Shown here: piece by piece, positions 53,837 to 63,734 of the stretch
Numbering within the stretch: position 1 is the first letter of the stretch
How the letters are laid out: each line of letters opens with the position of its first letter
NCBI GenBank assembly: GCA_035079385.1
Contig: JAVHKY010000024.1
Location: forward strand, 5,332,001 to 5,396,000
Source of the DNA: Aspidiotus rigidus
Lineage: Eukaryota; Arthropoda; Insecta; Hemiptera; Diaspididae
Length of the DNA: 64,000 nt
Direction: 5' to 3'
The notes under the pieces: generated by a model
What the model saw: only the letters and a program-made list of their open reading frames with translations
The model's database searches: none
What the model was told of the DNA's origin: nothing
Made by a program: the position numbers and the translations under genes

Positions 53837-54230
53837 TCAATTCGAGCAGCTACGAGGTAAATTTTTGTTTGATATCCTGACTAGAAAACTCACAATATCA
53901 GTCAGGTAGTACCTCGATGGACTACTAGATCCATAATCCAGAACTGATCTTTGATCGTGACAAAATCGGGTAACCAATTTACATTTCCCATTCAAGTGAA
54001 AAACACAAGAACATTAAAAATTATTAAACTGATAAGACCTGGGAATCCTTATCATATTTTAGTACATGAGTGTGACGCAAGGCGACAAGCTGTCGCGACT
54101 GCTGCAGGCTGCAAGGTGCATACTGCATAGTCGCAGCCCTGGCGCAGTTTGTGAGTGGTGACTGGTGAGTGTGACTGTAGACGTAGAGTGTGGACTTGGA
54201 GTGCTGAGAACGTGAGAAGTGAGATCTGCC
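53837..54230. other. upstream region of LRR1
   Basis: About 390 bp between the LRR1 start codon and the MITE cluster. The LRR1 promoter and 5' UTR should lie here. GTGACTGGTGAGTGTGACTG-like repetitive words occur at 54150-54215. No TATA box was singled out. Confidence 0.35.
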
Positions 54231-54232
54231 GA

Positions 54233-54596
54233 CTGCCGTACAAACAGTGAACTCAATTTGTAGTATGAGACTAGCTGGAATGCGCGCTGAACAGAAAACG
54301 TGAAACGAAATAACAGAATATCTCTTTTCTCTCTCTTTTTTCGTTAAGCATGCATGAAACGACGGAGCCCCGTTGATCAGAATATCTTCTTTCTTTCTCT
54401 TTTCTTCGTTCAGCGCGCGTTCCAGCTAGTCTCATACTACGAATTGAGTTCAGAATTGAGTTCACTGCGTACAAAGTAGAATGGGCGTATCTAGATGTCT
54501 ACAATCTGTGGAAAAGAGATCTTTTAAGCCTAGCAAAAATAGCCTTTTTTGCTGATCGTTGATGTGCAGATACATTCATTTCATTTTGTACGGCAG
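54233..54596. mobile_element. 133-bp-family palindromic MITE, interrupted copy
   Basis: Left end CTGCCGTACAAA, right end TTTTGTACGGCAG followed by TA; the left flank is GA rather than TA. Removing the nested element at 54245-54468 and one copy of its 8-bp duplication leaves about 132 bp. That remainder can be aligned with the intact copy at 55248-55380 (133 bp), including GTATCTAGATGTCTACAATC against GTATATCCATATTGACAATC. Confidence 0.8.
54245..54468. mobile_element. hAT-like foldback element with 8-bp target duplication
   Basis: 224 bp. It starts CAGTGAACTCAATTTG and ends GAATTGAGTTCACTG (with a short extra copy of GAATTGAGTTCA). The arms of about 50 bp share AGTATGAGACTAGCTGGAA and GCGCGCTGAAC in inverse. 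It is flanked by CGTACAAA at 54237-54244 and 54469-54476, an exact 8-bp direct repeat. CAGTG ends and 8-bp duplications are typical of hAT elements. Confidence 0.85.
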
Positions 54597-54630
54597 TAAT
54601 CAGAGAAGAGAAAGGAGCTATTGCTTAAGC

Positions 54631-54861
54631 TCAATGTTGGAGTAAGTCCTTGCCCTTGGCTGCAGTTGAACCATCAACCTCCATGAGCCTGCTTGCCAAA
54701 CCCAATGCAAGCCTGCTCAACCACACTGACATTTTGCCATAGTAATATGTTGGATTGGATTGACGTATCATATCTGCAAAACGACCATTACTCAGCGCGG
54801 GAAGACTTTCTCCGCATGAGGACACAAAGTAGGCGCCCTCTATGAAAACTGTGGTGGCCAT
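54631..54861 (-). CDS. small 76-aa open frame, unknown
   Basis: The ATG lies in a good context (aaaATGGCC). The product starts MATTVFIEGAYFVSSCGESL and has a balanced, protein-like composition with an amphipathic middle (MSVWLSRLALGLASRLME). No family was recognised. It lies in the gap between MITEs, upstream of LRR1 on the same strand. It might be a retrocopy, part of a gene exon, or chance. Confidence 0.3.
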   Translation of the reverse strand: MATTVFIEGAYFVSSCGESLPALSNGRFADMIRQSNPTYYYGKMSVWLSRLALGLASRLMEVDGSTAAKGKDLLQH

Positions 54862-54872
54862 TTTTGGAAGCT

Positions 54873-55061
54873 GCCTGAAAAGGGGATGTTACAGAAAATT
54901 GTTGAAATCCTAATTTTTTCTTCTTTTAGGTTATTCTATGAATGAAAATAATAAAAAAATGCTCTTACTACTTTTTTGTATTTTTCAATATTGACAAAGA
55001 TACAGCCCGTTTTAGTTTTATACAGGTTTATGGCAATTTTTGCCGAATCCCCTTTTCAGGC
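54873..55061. repeat. inverted repeat, 15-bp exact arms
   Basis: GCCTGAAAAGGGGAT at 54873-54887 and its exact inverse at 55047-55061. Weaker pairing continues outward (AACTGTGGTG against CACCTACAGTT). Probably another, more decayed palindromic element of this cluster. Confidence 0.6.
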
Positions 55062-55101
55062 ACGACTCTAGCGCACCTACAGTTGTGTCCTCATGCGAAT
55101 A

Positions 55102-55243
55102 GGGCTTTTACAATGTTTGCATTTTACGTCCTGCAAACTGATAGTACCATGAGAGCGAAAAAGACAGACACATCATTCTGTCGTTCTTGCTCTCATGGTA
55201 CTATCAGTTTGCAGGACATAAAATTTAAGCATTGTAATAGCCC
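55102..55243. mobile_element. 142-bp palindromic MITE flanked by TA
   Basis: Starts GGGCTTTTACAATG and ends CATTGTAATAGCCC. The arms match nearly throughout, including GTCCTGCAAACTGATAGTAC and ATGAGAGCGAA, around a loop ACACATCATT near 55170-55180. TA lies on both sides (55100-55101, 55244-55245). It directly abuts the next palindrome. Confidence 0.83.
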
Positions 55244-55247
55244 TATA

Positions 55248-55380
55248 CTGCCGTACAAAGTGGAATTGACGTATATCCATATTGACAATCTGCGAAAAAG
55301 GTATCCTTAACATATGGAAAAAGTAACCTTTTTCGTAGATTGTCAATATGGATATACGTCAATTCTACTTTGTACAGCAG
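55248..55380. mobile_element. 133-bp palindromic MITE, intact copy
   Basis: Starts CTGCCGTACAAAG and ends CTTTGTACAGCAG, with TA on both sides (55246-55247, 55381-55382). The arms contain GACGTATATCCATATTGACA and its exact inverse; the loop lies around 55305-55325. Tc1/mariner-type origin is inferred from TA flanks. Confidence 0.86.
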
Positions 55381-55382
55381 TA

Positions 55383-58300
55383 GACTGTATAATTATAGTC
55401 ATTAGTAGGCAACACCTGGAGTCTTTCTCGACCTGATCATGATTTTCATACAAATAAGGCCTTCAAATTTTCCAAAAATTATTTTTGAAAGTTTGATATT
55501 ATTGCCGACTGAAGGCTAAAGAGCGTCTTATTCCAGTCTACTAATTATTGTTCTTTTGCACGCACATTTAGCATTTGCAGATATTATCCTTTTAAAATTT
55601 TCAGCTTTGTACCTGTAAAGCAGCCCAGCCCAGCCACAGTGCAAGCTTAATCTAGCCTGGAGTCAAGTTGATTGAGCTTGGGCCATGGCTGCACGGCTCC
55701 TTACAGCCAGTGTCCCAGTGAACTTGATACTCCATTCATTGTCAGTCATTCACTAATCACTACTGACTGGAGCGCCAAATGCGTACGGAACAAAAAAAAA
55801 CAAACAAGGAGAGCGAGAAAAAAGATAACTATTACATATCGTTCAATGGACTCCAATAAATTCATTGATGTGGACCACTTTCAATTCTAATCTAAAACTC
55901 CTAGTTTGGTTCCCTCTCTGTCATCATTCTTCATTACAACGCTCTTGGCTCTTCCTTCAACTAATTCAGCATGCACTCCAGCCAGTATTGTACAACTGAG
56001 GTCATATTTGAGTTCACTGACCTTGGCATTGGAAGACAGCCTTGTTGGACTTCAAGACCCAGATACCCTGTAAACAGGGTTCAGCGAACTTCATTATCAT
56101 CAAGTATTGTGAATATTTTCAAATTAGAAAATAATTGTTTGAACAAGGTAAGATATTGTGTAACACGAGAAAGACAAACGTGTGGTAGATGAGTTTGGTT
56201 GCCAACCTCAAGTGCCTCAATAGATTGGATTCCTCTTCAGATGTTGTTTAAAGAGTTTGCGAAAATAACTGAAACGAAATGCCGGTACCGGTAATTATTT
56301 TTCCTCAACTTGATACAATATTGGGGTAGGCTAAATAATTTAGAATTTCTGTGCGCTTCATGTTAATTTCATTCATGTAGAACTGTTAATTTGTAATGCC
56401 ATTGTTATTATTCAGTTTAGTCCGACACCTCTTCTAATTCGAACATACCGGTACTTATTTAATAAATCTAGAAGGAAATTTAGAAATTGGAAATGGAAAT
56501 CTTAGAAGATGTTGAAGGACTGCAGTCAAGGTGTAACGTGGCATCTAAGAAATGGTTGGTTATCATTAATGATATTGTTCATTCATATCTCATTTTTCAC
56601 CAACGATATTCAATCTGATACTTACATTAGCAATGTGTAGGTATTGTTGTAGTGGAATTTAGAATATTGAGATTTTCATTCTCCTTGTTATAAAGTTATC
56701 AATGTCAAGTGATCGATGAGGACGCCACTTTCTAGAGCTACAGGCCTTACACAGTTGTCAGGCATCATTTACCTGCTGGAGACAGGTTCAATGTTCGAGA
56801 TTTGTAAGAAAATCATGAAGTGAGTAAAAGTATATCATTTTTTCATTTGCGTTTATACACGCTCGTAGTGAACGGGTGGCAATTAGTAATGTGATAGGTA
56901 CCGAGAAAACGCGATGATTCTCTTTCTTCCTATTAGTTGCGACAATGAAGTTATGGTTTGTCGCTGCTCAATTTTGGTGAATTCTTATTCCGTCGGAGAG
57001 AACTCCTTAATATTGAAGCGGAGAAAGTCAGGATAAAACATGCTTATCATAAATATATGAGCGATGTACACTCGAGGGAATGGGTATTAGTCGATGACGA
57101 TTCTTAATCTATAAAGCTAAAGTCAGTCGAGTTCGATGTATCTTTTGTATATGATGTAAGATTGGAAAATTTGAAACTGTTCTGACAAAATATGAGATTA
57201 ATTTTTCGATTTTTATAATACTTACGTTCAATAATCGAGATATAGATTCACAGAATAGTCGATTTTTGTTGCCCTACAGTTGCCGCAAATTCTTTTTCTT
57301 CCACTTTCCGACCTTGGACGAGCGCATTCTTCAATTCCGAAATTCTAGTTTCGGGTAATATGAATTGTTTCTCTTGAATTATTTGAGGGTTATTTTGTTA
57401 ACAATGTAACGCTAATACTATGAATCACGTCTCTCATTCATCAGCAATTTAATCAATATACCTACCTACTTATTCGGAATACCAATTTAGGATAAACAAA
57501 AATATTCCTTTGCTAAAAATGCATTGTTTCGTCTTTAAATCGGGTAGGTACCGTAGTACACTTTTCTGCGAAATATCAAATCCACAAAAACTCGCAGCTG
57601 GACGTTAAGACCCCACTGAATCTGCTTTCGAGTCATTTTCTATTGCGCAGTCTATCTTGATAAAATATTTGTTGAAAAATTTGAAGAATGTACGATAGGC
57701 GACAACTTATTTACATTTCTGAAACCGTTCTTCATTTTCTTAGAAATATTTAGAAAATAAGTATCATATTTCTGAAAAGGGATTTTGTGGATTAGGTCTT
57801 CCGACTTATTTTTAGGTCTTTTGTTTCCTACTTTTGTAATTTTTCAATTCTCTCATGCGTATGTTTAAAATGGTTCTAAAAATAATTCGAAAAGAAAACA
57901 AAACGGAGAGAAAGCTAACAAAAGTATAACGATTCATCATCATAATAATAGAAAATTTGTTGGTTGTTGTCTTTAACGAGGCAGAAGCTTACGAGTTTGA
58001 CATGACTTTCAATGTTCTCCTTCAAAAACATATGATAGGCAGATTGAAAGGCGACTTCTCGGTTCCCAGACCAACTAATAAACTGGTTCTGCCAAGTGAC
58101 TCTTTCTTCGTGCTAGTGAGGTTATAAATTAAATCGCGGGTGTGAATGAACATAATTTATAGGTAATGAAGAAAAATAGACGTATGAAATGAATTAAAAC
58201 AATATGTCGAGACTTTCTGTCTACTGGTAATAAAACGCATCGTAAATTTTCTAAAAGACCGAAATATTAGTTCAATGCTTACGATTTTTATTTTTCGAAA

Positions 58301-58690
58301 TATTGAAAACATAAAAATCTCTCTTTATTAATTTTTTACTAGACGATTTACGAAACCTCCTTTGCAATTATAATTATTGTATGTACGTTGGCGAAAAATA
58401 TGCCATCGATGATATTTTATATGGAAACTTTTATGTTCCAATTCTAGAGAAGAAAAATCCTAATTCCTCTACCCCTTACCCACCACCGGATCAAAAACTG
58501 ATATGAGTTTGGATTGATTCGTTTTTGCTAGATTGTACCGTAAGTTTTTCGTTTTTGCTGGTCACCTACGTCTTCAATTCTTGGGAGGGAGACGGAGGTA
58601 TATGTAGATCTTCGAAACCCAATTTAGATAATTATGAGTAGATTTAGGAAAAAGTTGATACAATCGTTGGTGCTACATTGCTCAAGGACG
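55383..58690. other. intergenic, nothing assigned
   Basis: No exon, RNA gene or repeat family was recognised. Short open frames look random. Confidence 0.45.
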
Positions 58691-58729
58691 ACAAATGCTC
58701 GGAACTTAAGTCGTTGTTTTAGGCGCTAG

Positions 58730-59650
58730 AGGAAATGTTGCCGTTGTGTGTTCGCGCTGAGAAATTGGCTACAGTCCGCCATAATATTATCGAAGCGGAC
58801 AAGCGAGCGGAAACTCGTTCGGTGAGCGATCGACTGAAGCCTCTCGTGTGATGAAAATGGGCAAATATAGGGAAATCGTTCTCGGTGTTTCGCGCCATGT
58901 TACCACAAAGCTCTTTTTTCTGTCGTGTTCTCGCGGTGAGCGATCGACTGAAGCTCCGTGTATGAAAAGCGGGAAAACGTTCGGTCATTCTTGTTTTCTT
59001 TTACGTGCTTGCAGTGAGACATCGACCGCAGCCTGTTTTATATGATGGAGGGAATGTTACCGAGATGCTTGTATCTGTGATGTACTGGTCAGCTACAGCT
59101 CGGAAAGTGATCAAAGCGGACAAATATGCAGAAATTCTCGTGGTGCACTGCGGAAGTGTATGGATTTACAGAAAGCTCGTGTTCTACTACTTAAAATCGG
59201 GGTGAAATGAGTCCCAGCTCCGGTTGAGATCAAGAAGGGCAAGATCTCAATAGGGCTTTATATAGCAACCCTCGTTATGCTAGTTGAAGGAAATGAATTC
59301 TCCAACGCCTCACTGAGAACTATGAGAATTTCCGTATCCTAATCTAAAGAAGGGGAGATGATTTCTCGTCACAAATTCACAATGGAAACGCGACCTTTGT
59401 AAATTCACGTGGACTCCTCTAGCAGGACAAGAATGTCTACCTATTTGTCCGCGTAGATCAGATACGGGGCTGTAGCTGATCTTTTACCGCGAATCTACAA
59501 CGGAAAACTGGCTTCTGAGACTCTCGGTCAAATTCTTTTCAGGTTAGGTTGAATCACAACGAGAGTTTCAGCACATTCACCGGCTTCAATCGAAAGTGGG
59601 GCTGCAGTCAATCTCTCACCGCGAGTCCACCACAGAAGAGGAGCTGGTTA
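58730..59650. repeat. degenerate repeats in both orientations
   Basis: The word GGTGAGCGATCGACTGAAGC occurs at about 58819 and 58935, with a diverged copy AGTGAGACATCGACCGCAGC at about 59013. GAAGCGGACAAGCGAGC (58793) resembles AAAGCGGACAAATATGC (59115). In the inverse orientation GGCTGCAGTCAATCTCTCACCGCGAG-like sequence occurs near 59599 and a weaker copy near 59470. So the family is present as tandem units on the left and inverted units on the right, perhaps one large decayed foldback element. Confidence 0.6.
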
Positions 59651-61370
59651 TTGACATTCTTTCCATCGTCTGAGGAACAAGGAGAATTTTCGCACGATTG
59701 CCCGTTTTGGCCAAACACGGGATCTCCTGAGCTTACAACCAAGCCTGGCAAACGCGCCTGCACTCCGGTGGGCATAGGCGCCTATGGGGAAAAAATTCTT
59801 CGCGGGCGTAGTCACGAGTACCCGCGAGCATTTGTCAGCCTTGCTTAGAACAGAAGGCAACGATTGGAGGGCAAGGACACCGGAATTCTCGATTCCACGC
59901 ATTTCCCACTCTGAATCCGGTCTTGTATCCTCCAAAAATTGAAGGGCCAATGAAAAACTCGACGGCACAATCCACATAAACGATTCTGTCCGTTTTTTTA
60001 GACTAAAAATTAAAATGATTGTGCCCGCATATCTACACCCCTTCCAACGCTAGGAAGGGAAAAAGACCAGTATAAACGAATCAATCCTCGCCTACCTCTA
60101 TATGATATTCAATCTGGGGGAGGAGACCGAGGACACGGACCTTACTCGGAATTGGAAAAACTAACGGTATTTCTCTATTTTTATTTTTAAGAGGTTTTAA
60201 GCTTCCGTTGGGTTGTTTGTGGGACACCTGCTCCTTTGAAAATGTCCGAGCATTTGAGTATTCTTCTTAGCTTACGTATGCGTTGTATTTAGCGGCAGAC
60301 CTTACAAAATTTTTGATTCAGAATCCTTTTTCAATAAGTCTTTTCGAACTCGAAATACACATATAGAGGGAAGAGGCGAAGTCCTATTGACTCACTTTTA
60401 TTTGTAGTCAATTACGAAATTACCGTCAACGATAATGAAAAAAAAAATGTTATTTCTTAATTTCTTAATTGAGGAAAATTAGAAATTCGATGTTTGAAAT
60501 TCCCTCGTTGCTCCGTTACTCCTTCATGATGGCAGTCCTATTCTTTTCAATGTAGCACTTAGGTATCTATCTTATTTATAGTTCCTTAGTTAAAAGGTTA
60601 GGGATATGCGTAGGCTACGGTCGGATAAAACAGTTTTCTTCAAGGAAACGAAGTTTCCTCATTAACATGAGATACATAATTCACATTTCCGTCATTTCCT
60701 TCTCAATTTATTAAAATTTATCGCAACGATCCTTGATCGAATATAAAGAATTAAAAGAGTTTTCCTCTATAAACAAGTTGTAGTGTCAGGTATTTTCTTG
60801 ATACTCTTGGTGCTTGTGGTCTTGCCTAACACATCTTTTTAGCGAGCTGTGCTCGTGTCGGAATATTAAAGACACTTCGTCTTCGTTGTGTGAGTCATTT
60901 TGTGTCAACCTAGCTGCACGTATAATACCATTACACAATAGGGCTAACTGTTACCTGTTTCATTTGGCTTTTAGAGGTATTATTGACTGTTCACCCTTGG
61001 GGTATTTATTTTATTATTATTATTATTTCTCTTAATATGTTTTTCTTTCTCCTTTCATGAAGGAACAAAGAACTGGGCGATCGACCGGAACAGATTCTAT
61101 CTACCTGCAGATTTTTTTTTTTCTTAGTTCCTTTAAATCCTGTTGCGAGAGGGCCAATGGTTATCATAAAACATTTCGGTCTCTTTATTTTTGTTTGTGA
61201 TGTTAGTGTCTTCATTTGCTTCCATTATTTACTATTTAATAGGCCTTACATTTTTTAATCATCCTTTCTGCAGCCCACGTGAATTCCTATAGGAGCTCAT
61301 CTACATTATGTTTGTTCATGACGAGCTAGCGTTGTTGTTCGTTTCATTCGTGAGCTCCTTTCAGTGATGA
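59651..61370. other. intergenic, nothing assigned
   Basis: No gene was recognised. A short TTA microsatellite lies at about 61005-61026 and T runs lie near 61110. Confidence 0.45.
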
Positions 61371-61700
61371 TTTCGCATTCGAGTGGTGTTCGTTGGTGAC
61401 TCATTGCGATACACGTTCAAGAACTCTTATGTGTTCGAAAAAGCCTTGTTTCAATTTTCTCCCTCGAAACTACAGTTTGCTTGCCCAGATAAATTCTCAT
61501 TACAAGAAGTTTTTATCTACAAACCGGAAGAAGAAATAAAAAGGCTGAAAGATGGTTTGTCAAATAATGCAAGTTTTCGTGTATTTTATTCCTTTCCTTC
61601 CCTGGTGAATCGTAAAATTATTTTCGAAGATGTAAAGAAGCACACAAATTTCGGAGCGCGTATAAAAAGTTCATCGAAAATAGTAATTGTGAGCTTGTGA
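61371..61700 (+). CDS. unassigned open frame of about 105 aa
   Basis: Open from 61371 to the stop at about 61698-61700, with no ATG at its beginning (GTG at 61383), so if real it would be an internal or last exon or a decayed ORF. The product has a protein-like composition (SPSKLQFACPDKFSLQEVFI, KPEEEIKRLKDGL) but no family that I recognise. Confidence 0.25.
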   Translation, partial: FRIRVVFVGDSLRYTFKNSYVFEKALFQFSPSKLQFACPDKFSLQEVFIYKPEEEIKRLKDGLSNNASFRVFYSFPSLVNRKIIFEDVKKHTNFGARIKSSSKIVIVSL

Positions 61701-61819
61701 AAATCTTTTTGCTCTTTCACGAGTATTTTGCATAAGAATTATTCATCGTAAATAGTGATAATCATAATTTTGTGATAGGTCGCCTATTCTCGAAAAACCG
61801 CGTACTACACATTATAATC

Positions 61820-61939
61820 ATGGCTCGTGGTCTTAATATATACCGGAAATACTTTCGTACTGCGAAAAGAGATCTTCAGATGAAGAAGCGAAAAGCTGCT
61901 CGTCGAGAGGACTCGAGTGATACCGAAGGTCAGTGAACG
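61820..61939 (+). CDS. short basic ORF or first coding exon
   Basis: The ATG, in a good context (aatcATGG), opens MARGLNIYRKYFRTAKRDLQ and then KKRKAARREDSSDTEG, a strongly basic stretch followed by an acidic/serine one. The frame stops after 38 residues at CAGTGA. GTCAGT at the end of ..GAAG could instead be a 5' splice site, which would make this the first coding exon of a gene continuing downstream. No partner exon was found. Confidence 0.25.
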
Positions 61940-63150
61940 TCCGTAATTATTTTTGATAAAAAATAAAGTTTTTTTATTCTTTCCTCTCGAGAAGCTATCT
62001 TCAACCTAGTTAAACGAATTCTATGCAATCTAATTTGAAAAAAAAAAAGGCGTCGGTTTATACGCTTGTGAACCACGAGTCAGCGTGACGATTTTTATCC
62101 GCTTACTTTTGATTCGGCATTACGAACGATGTCAACATACCTTACCTGTACAATTGGTGGGGAGAATATCGTATTCAGAGAATAGGTATATCGAGCGGGT
62201 TGACCGCGCGAATTCTGTATAGGTAGTCAGTACAACGTACCAAGCTAATCTTTGTGGGAATTATGAAAAATGATGGTTGATTCTGAACGATAGTGTTTGT
62301 CAACCACAAAAGGTGATATGAATGCCATATAAAAGTTTACATAGGATTGAATTTTTCGTTTCATCTCTCCCGGATTGGGTGAGTGAAAATATGTCGTCCA
62401 TTGTGTTGACCTTTACTACCTAACTGATCTATCGTTCACAGTACATAACATAAATTCTGGTTAGTACGAGTTTCTAATCCTGGAAATTTAAATTATATTA
62501 TATTGGGTATGAGGACATTATTTTACAGATTAGAATATTTGATTTATGGAACGACAAAAACAGGTCAATCAGTTGTTTTTTTATTATTTTTTTTTTGCGG
62601 GAGCTATCGTTTCTGGAATTCCCTGGCACGCTTTTTTCGTTCCCTCATAAATCTCATTGCTCCAAAATGAACGACTAAAGCGCGAAATCCTAGCACAAAG
62701 AAAGTATTGGTAAATTTTAAAAAATCCTTGAATCCGCTAGTGACCGTAGTACGCGAGACTTCTCTAGGCTTCAAGATGACGTTACTGATTATTTTTGACA
62801 TGTTACATATCTTTACTGAACGCCGGCCTCTTTTTCGGAATTTGCGTGAGGGTTCTGTCACCTATCCGGAAATTCGCGTAAGCGGAAGCTTGGGCTTCGC
62901 CTTCAATAAAGTAGCAAAACATACTGTACATACAATATCCTAAACTATGCTCATTGTCCTTCCAGCTAACTTTTTTTTTAATTTCAGAATTTGCGTAAGC
63001 GTGAGCGTAAGGTTAGACTTGGCTATTAGTGGCCTAACATGTTGAGTTTGATCCTTTTCTGTATGCTGGACGAAACTGGGCTAAAGAACTCTGTTGCCTT
63101 TAGCTTACTAGGTTCAACTTTTTTTAATACACATGTAAGGGAAAAGAATA
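61940..63150. other. intergenic with an unassigned minus-strand ORF
   Basis: A minus-strand frame at 62604-62861 begins after an acceptor-like CCGGATAG and has a basic composition (SKIISNVILKPREVSRTTVT; ends MRERKKRAREFQKR), but no ATG at its start and no known domain. The words GAATTTGCGT(A/G)AG repeat at about 62838 and 62988. Confidence 0.3.
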
Positions 63151-63154
63151 AAAT

Positions 63155-63510
63155 TTCTTGATAGAAAAATTTGGCACTAAATTTCACAAGATATATTTTT
63201 CCGATTATCACAACGCTTCGGCCGTACTCGAGATGAATAAAACAAACACTGCACTTCAAATTTAAAAATTGATGTACACAGCATCTGAGTCACCTATATG
63301 CTCCTATTATTAAGAAATATTGCGATAAGAATAGTCTATGAATAATGTACCCACTTTGTTCATACCTGTCGTTCGTCTGTCTACCCGGTTGCTCATTTGT
63401 ATTATTATTGTCAGTTACTTGATAAAGGCCGGGGGGTATGCCTGAAACGTTGTGATAATCGGAAAAATATACGTTGTGAAATTTAGTGCCAAATTTTTCG
63501 ATTAAGAATT
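63155..63510. mobile_element. inverted pair of Penelope-like terminal segments
   Basis: At 63445-63505 the + strand has CGTTGTGATAATCGGAAAAA, then TTGTGAAATTTAGTGCC and AAATTTTTCGAT. The same sequence, with a few changes, is on the minus strand at about 63215-63155. In front of the right copy ACTTGATAAAGGC....GCCTGAAACGTTG (63417-63450) resembles a degenerate hammerhead core with a 4-bp stem II and GAAA. Penelope-like elements carry such hammerhead-bearing terminal repeats (family knowledge); assignment here is inferred. Confidence 0.5.
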
Positions 63511-63734
63511 ACCAATTTCACGGAACAATTTACGTTTTCTAGAATAAAATTTATCAGAACTAGAAAAAGGGGAGGGATCGAGACCCGCAAAGGTCAGGTG
63601 CGATCTTCTGTGAAATGCTGCTGATATGTTTGTTTATGATTATGTCATCAACTTTGTGTAATATAAGAATTTAAGTCCAGTGGCATTAGGCTGCTTAAGA
63701 AGCGGATATTGTCCTCTGATAACGTGTATTTCCA

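Noticed and set aside
54052..54256. Minus-strand open frames of 63-65 codons
   Set aside because: Overlapping frames over repetitive GTGACTG-type sequence and a MITE end; nothing supports a protein.
55099..55310. Coding-like frame over 54942-55310
   Set aside because: Runs through two palindromes; the similarity between its parts is due to inverted repeats.
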